Below, piece after piece: positions 14,067-18,866 of a DNA stretch of 18,866 nt. Below the pieces are notes generated by a model that was not told the origin of the DNA, ran no database searches, and saw only the letters and a program-made list of their open reading frames with translations. The DNA is taken from NCBI GenBank assembly GCA_023386495.1, contig JAEWJS010000017.1, forward strand, positions 1 to 18,866. Direction: 5' to 3'. Each line of letters opens with the position of its first letter. Position 1 is the first letter of the stretch. Made by a program: the position numbers and the translations under genes. The stretch is from Bacillota bacterium (GTDB lineage: Bacteria > Bacillota > Bacilli > Paenibacillales > Paenibacillaceae).

Positions 14067-14396
14067 TCAGGTCAACCCTTCCCGCACGATCCATCGAATC
14101 AGTTCGTTCGCCATATGCGCGCCTAAGAAGGCGAAGACGATGTATAGAATTTGCTGCACGGCAGGCGACAGATGCCCGTCGAGCACATTGGCCTCGATGA
14201 CCCGGACGGGGTCGATCGTGCCGCCGATCGCGACGACGATGGCCCATATTTTCAGCCGATCCGCAATTTCGAGCATCGTCGTCGCTGCCGGCCAAGAGAC
14301 GAGCACAGAGCCGACAGTGGCAAGCAGCGAGCGGCCGTTGACGACTCCGAACGCGATGAAGAAATCGAGCGTCGCATTGGATAAGAACAATACCAT
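14067..14396 (-). CDS. ytrH: Sporulation membrane protein YtrH (109 aa)
   Basis: YtrH family protein (B. subtilis about 113 aa). It is hydrophobic with segments at about 12-34, 50-61 and 83-100. Recognisable motifs are DFFIAFGVVNGRS (11-23), the GGTIDPVRVIE block (58-68) and a C-terminal FLGAHMANELIRWI (90-103). It is a sporulation membrane protein in Bacillus, working with YtrI. The ATG at 14396 has GGGAGGG eight bases upstream. A GTG at 14405 lies inside this ribosome binding site and was rejected. A sigma-E-like promoter is seen about 70 bases upstream, in the gap shared with divergent dnaE. Confidence 0.9.
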   Translation of the reverse strand: MVLFLSNATLDFFIAFGVVNGRSLLATVGSVLVSWPAATTMLEIADRLKIWAIVVAIGGTIDPVRVIEANVLDGHLSPAVQQILYIVFAFLGAHMANELIRWIVREGLT

Positions 14397-14466
14397 GATC
14401 CGCACCCTCCCATGAATCTCGGACGCTTGTCCGTTCCTTGCTATCAGTCTATGGGTGATAGGGTGC

Positions 14467-14496
14467 CAATTATGATAAGATCATAGATAAATATGA
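14467..14496 (-). promoter_or_regulatory. Sigma-E-type promoter of ytrH-ytrI
   Basis: On the minus strand TCATATT (14496-14490) is an exact match to the core of the sigma-E -35 (kTCATATT). After 15 bases CATAATTG (14474-14467) resembles the -10 CATACAmT at its first four bases. The spacing is one base longer than the usual 13-14. In B. subtilis ytrH and ytrI are in the sigma-E regulon, which supports the call. The -10 is about 70 bases before the ytrH ATG. Confidence 0.5.
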
Positions 14497-14541
14497 GAGA
14501 AACATTCATTATATTTCTGAACAAGAAAGGACGGGACGGCT

Positions 14542-17500
14542 ATGGGTGAATTCGTACATCTGCACGTGCATAGCGAGTACAGCTTGCTGGACGGCGCCGC
14601 GCGCATCCGCGACTTAACCGCGAGGGCAGCGGAGCTCGGCATGAAGGCGCTGGCGCTTACCGACCACGGGGTCATGTACGGCGCCGTTCCGTTCTATCGG
14701 GCGTGCATGGCGGCGGGCATCAAGCCGATCATCGGCTGCGAGGTCTATTTGACGACGGGCTCCCGGTACGACAAAGGCGCGCGCAAGGACACGCCGACCT
14801 ATCACTTGATCCTGCTGGCGAAGAATGAGACGGGCTATCGCAACTTGATGAAGCTCTGCACGATCGGCCATCTCGAGGGCTTCCACTATAAACCGCGGAT
14901 CGATCTCGAATCGCTCGCGGCGCACAGCGAAGGGCTCATCTGCCTGAGCTCCTGCCTCGCCGGCGAGGTGTCCCAGCATCTGCTGTACGATCGTTATGAG
15001 GAGGCGAAGGAGGCAGCGCTGCGGTACAAGGCGATGTTCGGCGAGGACTTCTACTTGGAGCTGCAAGACCACGGCATGCTGGAGCAGAAAAAAGTGGTCG
15101 TCGGCATGCAGCGGCTGGCGGAAGAAACGGGCATCGCATTATGCGCGACGAATGACGTGCACTACCTGCAGCCGGAGGACGCAGCGGTGCAGGACGTGCT
15201 GATCTGCATCGGCACGGGCAAGACGATCGAGGACGAATCGCGCCTGCGCATGCGGACGGACCAGCTGTACATGAAGTCGCCGAAGGAGATGGCGGCACTG
15301 TTCCCGCATGTGCCTGCAGCGATCGCCAACACGGCAGCCATCGCGGACAAGTGCGAGCTTGAGCTCGAATTCGGACGTGCGCTGCTGCCGGCCTTCGGCC
15401 CGATCCCGGAAGGCATGGACTCGGCTTCGTATCTGCGCGCCCTGTGCGAGAGCGGGCTCGAGGCGCGCTACGGCAGCTTGGACGCATGGCAGACCGATGC
15501 GCGGTACCGGGAGGAAGCGGAGCGGAGGCTCGATTACGAGCTGTCGGTCATCGGGAGCATGGGGTTCGACGATTATTTTCTGATCGTGTGGGATTTCATT
15601 CGATTCGCGCATGACCGAGGCATTCGAACGGGACCGGGACGGGGATCGTCCGCCGGCAGCTTGGTGGCTTATACGCTCCGGATTACGGATGTCGACCCGC
15701 TCAAGTATAAGCTGCTCTTCGAGCGTTTCCTCAACCCCGAGCGGATCACGATGCCCGATATCGACATCGACTTCAACGACGAGCGTCGGGACGAAGTCAT
15801 CGCGTACGTATCGGCGAAGTACGGCGAGGAGCATGTCGCGCAGATTATCACGTTCGGGACGATGGCGGCGCGTGCGGCCGTCCGCGATGTCGGGCGCGCG
15901 CTTGCTGTGCCGTTCGCGGAGGTCGACCGGGCGGCGAAGCTGATCCCGGGCGGACCCGGCGTCACGCTCGAGGGCGCGCTTGCCGGCAGCCAAGAGCTGC
16001 GCGAGTTGTCTGAACGCAGCCCGCGGGTCGCGGAGCTGCTGCGCACCGCGCTGAAGGTGGAGGGCATGCCGAGGCATGCGTCCACGCATGCGGCAGGCGT
16101 CGTCATTGCCCGCGAGCCGCTGACGAACCATGTGCCGCTCCAGGGTGGCAGCGATTCCGCAGCGCTGACGCAGTATCCGATGGAGGTGCTGGAATCGGTC
16201 GGCCTGCTCAAGATGGACTTTCTCGGGCTGCGCACGCTGTCGATTCTGGAACGTACGCTCGCTTGGGTGAAGGAACTGTACGGGAAGACGATCGATTTTC
16301 GCCTGGTGGCGGATGACGATCCGAAGACGTATGCCATGCTGGGACGCGGGGACACGACGGGCATCTTCCAGCTGGAGTCGGCGGGCATGCGGCGGGTGCT
16401 GCGGGAGCTGAAGCCGACGAACTTCGAGGACATCATCTCCGTGCTCGCGCTCTACCGGCCGGGTCCGATGGAGTTCATTCCCAAGTATATTGCGGGCAAG
16501 CACGGCTTGGAGCGCGTCACGTATCCGCATCCTTCGCTCGAGCCGATCCTGTCCGACACGCACGGCATCATCGTCTATCAGGAGCAGATCATGCAGATCG
16601 CGTCGCAGATGGCGGGCTTCTCGCTTGGAGAAGCGGATCTGCTGCGGCGAGCCGTGTCGAAGAAGAAGCGGGAGGTGCTGGACGAGGAGCGGGCACATTT
16701 TGTCGCGGGCAGCCTGCGCCAAGGGTACGCGGAGGAGGACGCGAACCGCGTCTATGACATGATCGTCCGGTTCGCAGACTACGGCTTCCCGCGCGCGCAT
16801 GCTGCAGCCTATGGCGTGCTGGCGTTCCAGACGGCTTGGCTCAAGGCACATTATCCGATTCCGTTCATGGCCTCCATGCTGGCGTCGGTGACGGGCAATC
16901 AGCGGAAGACGGCCGAATACGTCGACGAATGCCGGCGGATGGGCATCGCGGTGTTGCCGCCGGACGTGAACGAGAGCGGCGTGTCGTTCACGCCTGTCGA
17001 GGGGGCGGTGCGCTTCGGGCTTGCGGCCGTGAAGAATGTCGGCGCGCAGGCGATCGAAGCGCTTAAGGCGGCGCGCGAGGAGCGGCCGTTCGACAGCTTG
17101 CTCGACCTCTGCCGGCGCGTCGATCTGCGCGTCGCGAACAAGCGCGTGCTGGAATCGCTGCTGCAAGCCGGCGCTTGCGACGCGCTGCAGGGCCATCGGG
17201 CGCAGCTGCTCGCGGTGCTGGACGAGACGGTCGACGCCGCGCTGAAGTGGCGCAAGGAGCGCGAGGAACTGCAGATCGAGCTGTTCGGCTTCGAAGAAGT
17301 GCAGAATTGGGATGTCGATCTGCCGGAGGTCAGGCCGTTCACGCAAGGGCAACTGCTGGAATTCGAACGCGAGCTGCTCGGGCTGTACTTGTCCGGCCAT
17401 CCGCTCGATGAGCGGGAGGCCGAGCTCGAGAAGCTGGGAGTCGAGCGGCTGTTCGACTTGGCCGATGCGCCGGATGAATCGAACGCCGTCACGGCGGCAA

Positions 17501-18294
17501 TGGTCGTCTCGGTGAAGCCGTTCACGAACCGGAAGGGCCATGCGATGGGCTTCCTTGAGCTGGAGGACCGGATCATGCGCGTCGAGGCCGTCGTCTTCCA
17601 GAGCGTCTGGAAGCGCGCGAAGGACGTCCTCGAGAAGGGAAGGCTGCTGGCCGTACAGGCCGTCGTGCAGCAGCAGGACGAAGATTTCAAGCTGATCGTG
17701 GAGGATGTCGCCGAACTGGATCGGCCGGATCTGCCGCAGCAGGTCCAGCGGCTGCAGCGGCAGGCGCGCTCGCGCGCGCAGCGCAGCCAGACCGCCGGCG
17801 GCGGTACGCTGCAGCGCGGAACGCAGCAGGGGCAGCGATCCGGCGGTGCCGCGGGAGTTGGCGGCGTTAGCGGCGCGAGCATTGCGGCGAATGTCGGAGA
17901 TGCCGCCGCGGACAGCGTCAAGGCATCGGCGCCCGGCAGCGAGGCGCGCGCAAGCTCGGGCCGGCGGTCGCAAGGGATGTCGCTCTCGGCTCGGCTTCCA
18001 GCCGGCGACGCGACAGATCCCCCTGCGGCTGCAAGAGCTTCCGAACGGCGGACGCAGGCCGGCCGCGCGCAGCGGCTGTTCATCAAGATCGCGTCCGATC
18101 GCGAGCAGCCAGCCGTGCTGGCGAAGCTGAAGGAATTGTTGGCCGCGCATGCAGGGCCGCTCGACACGGTCCTGTTCTACGAGCGGGAGCAGCGGACGAT
18201 TGCGTTGACCGACAAGGTGAAGGTTAAGCCGTCCCCTGTATTGGTGACGGAGATCGAGGCCCTGCTCGGCAAGGGTTCGGCCATCGTCAAGTAG
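14542..18294 (+). CDS. dnaE: DNA polymerase III subunit alpha DnaE (1250 aa)
   Basis: Replicative C-family polymerase. In Gram-positives DnaE extends RNA primers before handing over to PolC. The PHP domain starts HLHVHSEYSLLDG (6-18) and keeps candidate metal ligands H6, H8, D41-H42, E67, D205 and H207. The catalytic aspartates are D406 and D408 in MPDIDIDF (404-411) and D559 in LLKMDFLGLRTLS, matching the E. coli triad. The PGPGRGSSAGSL palm segment, ALYRPGPMEFIP, a helix-hairpin-helix region (about 824-905) and an OB fold (about 982-1060) follow. Bacillus DnaE is about 1115 aa; the excess is a low-complexity Gln/Arg/Ala/Ser/Gly insertion at about 1066-1177. It precedes a conserved C-terminal domain (RLFIKIASDREQPAVLAKLK, 1178-1197). 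The ATG follows AAAGGACGG. The insertion keeps frame and the C-terminal domain resumes, so it is not a frameshift. Confidence 0.97.
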   Translation: MGEFVHLHVHSEYSLLDGAARIRDLTARAAELGMKALALTDHGVMYGAVPFYRACMAAGIKPIIGCEVYLTTGSRYDKGARKDTPTYHLILLAKNETGYRNLMKLCTIGHLEGFHYKPRIDLESLAAHSEGLICLSSCLAGEVSQHLLYDRYEEAKEAALRYKAMFGEDFYLELQDHGMLEQKKVVVGMQRLAEETGIALCATNDVHYLQPEDAAVQDVLICIGTGKTIEDESRLRMRTDQLYMKSPKEMAALFPHVPAAIANTAAIADKCELELEFGRALLPAFGPIPEGMDSASYLRALCESGLEARYGSLDAWQTDARYREEAERRLDYELSVIGSMGFDDYFLIVWDFIRFAHDRGIRTGPGRGSSAGSLVAYTLRITDVDPLKYKLLFERFLNPERITMPDIDIDFNDERRDEVIAYVSAKYGEEHVAQIITFGTMAARAAVRDVGRALAVPFAEVDRAAKLIPGGPGVTLEGALAGSQELRELSERSPRVAELLRTALKVEGMPRHASTHAAGVVIAREPLTNHVPLQGGSDSAALTQYPMEVLESVGLLKMDFLGLRTLSILERTLAWVKELYGKTIDFRLVADDDPKTYAMLGRGDTTGIFQLESAGMRRVLRELKPTNFEDIISVLALYRPGPMEFIPKYIAGKHGLERVTYPHPSLEPILSDTHGIIVYQEQIMQIASQMAGFSLGEADLLRRAVSKKKREVLDEERAHFVAGSLRQGYAEEDANRVYDMIVRFADYGFPRAHAAAYGVLAFQTAWLKAHYPIPFMASMLASVTGNQRKTAEYVDECRRMGIAVLPPDVNESGVSFTPVEGAVRFGLAAVKNVGAQAIEALKAAREERPFDSLLDLCRRVDLRVANKRVLESLLQAGACDALQGHRAQLLAVLDETVDAALKWRKEREELQIELFGFEEVQNWDVDLPEVRPFTQGQLLEFERELLGLYLSGHPLDEREAELEKLGVERLFDLADAPDESNAVTAAMVVSVKPFTNRKGHAMGFLELEDRIMRVEAVVFQSVWKRAKDVLEKGRLLAVQAVVQQQDEDFKLIVEDVAELDRPDLPQQVQRLQRQARSRAQRSQTAGGGTLQRGTQQGQRSGGAAGVGGVSGASIAANVGDAAADSVKASAPGSEARASSGRRSQGMSLSARLPAGDATDPPAAARASERRTQAGRAQRLFIKIASDREQPAVLAKLKELLAAHAGPLDTVLFYEREQRTIALTDKVKVKPSPVLVTEIEALLGKGSAIVK

Positions 18295-18298
18295 CCAT

Positions 18299-18331
18299 CA
18301 GAGACCAGGCGCGACATGCGCCTGGTCTCTG
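18299..18331 (+). terminator. Hairpin downstream of dnaE
   Basis: CAGAGACCAGGCGC (18299-18312) pairs perfectly with the complementary arm ending at 18331 around a GACAT loop, giving a 14-bp stem four bases after the dnaE stop. No T-run follows (GCTGTTCTAC), so it may act as a mRNA 3'-end stabiliser or Rho-assisted terminator rather than a strict intrinsic one. Confidence 0.65.
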
Positions 18332-18452
18332 GCTGTTCTACGGCCAAGATCTGCGGCGGCCAGCGGTACGCGAAGCTCGGTCTTCAGCTCGACAAGCTGC
18401 GGTCACGCAGCGCAGACAGCAGCCATGCGCTCCAACTCGATCAGCCAGCGGC
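18332..18452. other. GC-rich non-coding spacer
   Basis: No start codon with a ribosome binding site and no conserved motif was seen here. The stretch separates the dnaE hairpin from the tandem repeat. With the repeats that follow, it makes up a gene-free region of about 570 bases running to the window end. Confidence 0.4.
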
Positions 18453-18560
18453 GCAGAAGTGGCAGAAGCAGCAGAAGTAGCAGAAGTAGCAGAAGTAGCA
18501 GAAGTAGCAGAGGTAGCAGAAGTAGCAGAAGTAGCAGAAGTGACAGACGTAGCAGACGTA
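18453..18560. repeat. Tandem 9-bp repeat, 12 units (GCAGAAGTA)
   Basis: Twelve consecutive nine-base units run without gaps. Six units are exactly GCAGAAGTA (starting at 18471, 18480, 18489, 18498, 18516 and 18525). The others differ by one to three bases, with the most diverged at the ends (ACAGACGTA, GCAGACGTA). The reading frame through the array would spell Ala-Glu-Val and stays open to a TGA at 18633-18635, but no ATG, GTG or TTG start is in frame upstream, so it is not called a gene. The strong purine bias on one strand is notable. Confidence 0.9.
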
Positions 18561-18571
18561 GCATTAGCAGC

Positions 18572-18780
18572 AATTAGCGAAGCAATGGCGCTAATAACGC
18601 ATTGGTATTGCGCTATTCTAGCCGAATACCAATGAGAAAGGGAGTAATTCTGCGTAAGTTCGCTAATTAGTAATCAATTGTGCGCTAATTAGCGAATTTT
18701 AGTCATTAATCGGATTATATGGCCATTTTTGAATGAATTAGCGCATGAAGGTACCTTAACAGCGCACAAGCTTCGCTAAA
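18572..18780. repeat. AT-rich cluster of TTAGCG/CGCTAA palindromic motifs
   Basis: TTAGCG or its complement CGCTAA occurs repeatedly: near 18574, 18589, 18661, 18683-18694, 18739 and 18773. The centre is the perfect 12-base palindrome CGCTAATTAGCG (18683-18694), with a near copy CGCTAATTAGTA at 18661-18672. A separate inverted repeat, ATTGGTATT (18601-18609) and AATACCAAT (18625-18633), encloses GCTA-TTC-TAGC. The tract is clearly more AT-rich than the rest of the window. No coding frame is supported. It looks like a regulatory or repeat-family intergenic tract. Confidence 0.6.
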
Positions 18781-18866
18781 TGGCAGGTAAGCCCTAAAAA
18801 CCCCACCATTAGCCGCAAAGCGGCCTCCGCTCCGCCCCGCGCAGCCCGCCGCGAGCGGCCCGCCGC
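18781..18866. other. GC-rich window edge with small hairpin
   Basis: A sharp switch from AT-rich to very GC-rich sequence occurs here. GCCGC-AAA-GCGGC (18812-18824) forms a short hairpin. The rest could be the start of a repeat or the 3' end of a neighbouring gene, but too little is present to decide. Confidence 0.3.

Noticed and set aside
14420..14541. Sigma-A promoter for dnaE
   Set aside because: TATGAT at 14471 resembles a -10, but no -35 of acceptable match lies 16-18 bases upstream; no exact site is claimed.
15139..18150. Very long open frame on the minus strand opposite dnaE
   Set aside because: It mirrors dnaE codon structure in GC-rich DNA, has an Arg/Gln/Leu-rich composition without domain motifs, and lacks a proper start context; dnaE on the other strand is unmistakable.
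18453..18560. CRISPR array
   Set aside because: Units are nine bases in direct contact with no spacers and no cas genes nearby.
18300..18635. Open frame through the 9-bp repeat encoding Ala-Glu-Val repeats
   Set aside because: No ATG, GTG or TTG in frame upstream within the non-dnaE region and no ribosome binding site, so it is described as a repeat only.

Overview
The window looks like a GC-rich, endospore-forming Firmicute of the Paenibacillaceae type (Paenibacillus or Cohnella-like). This rests on gene content: YheC/YheD spore-coat-associated ATP-grasp proteins, YheB, YheA, YtoI, YtpI, YtrI, YtrH and a Gram-positive DnaE. It also rests on strong AGGAGG-type ribosome binding sites. The taxonomic call is inference from gene families, not from a database search.

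Region 1 (1-6693, minus strand) is one tightly packed, largely translationally coupled operon read from 6693 towards 67. It holds five YheC/YheD-family ATP-grasp genes and one very small GNAT-like acetyltransferase gene. The order in transcription is long (455 aa), short (393 aa), long (457 aa), short (384 aa), GNAT (118 aa), short (396 aa). It ends in a hairpin at the window edge. The long form carries an extra N-terminal domain of about 90 residues, as in Bacillus subtilis YheD; the short form resembles YheC. Region 2 (6844-8716, plus strand) is the divergent yheB-yheA operon plus a small two-helix membrane protein, closed by a bidirectional terminator at 8706-8747.

Region 3 (8769-11413, minus strand) is a tandem pair of multi-pass sensor histidine kinases with Spo0B/CitA/AgrC-like phosphoacceptor helices. 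The first gene (10073-11413) has an intact ATP-binding domain. The second (8769-10052) keeps the phosphoacceptor histidine but has lost the N, G1 and G2 boxes, so it looks like a pseudokinase or phosphotransferase. No response regulator lies in the window.

Region 4 (11548-18294) is the conserved ytoI-ytpI-ytrI-ytrH-dnaE neighbourhood. YtoI is a wHTH-DRTGG-CBS-hotdog regulator of the SpxR type. ytpI has a good sigma-A-type promoter. ytrH-ytrI has a sigma-E-like promoter and diverges from dnaE. DnaE is a full-length replicative polymerase with an unusual, roughly 110-residue low-complexity insertion before its C-terminal domain. The nrnA gene found between ytpI and ytrI in Bacillus is absent here.

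Two gene-free stretches hold notable structure. The ytoI-ytpI gap (12895-13158) is packed with inverted repeats. The region after dnaE (18295-18866) has a hairpin, a 12-unit tandem 9-bp repeat, an AT-rich cluster of TTAGCG/CGCTAA palindromes, and a GC-rich edge. No tRNA, rRNA, CRISPR, transposase or riboswitch was recognised.
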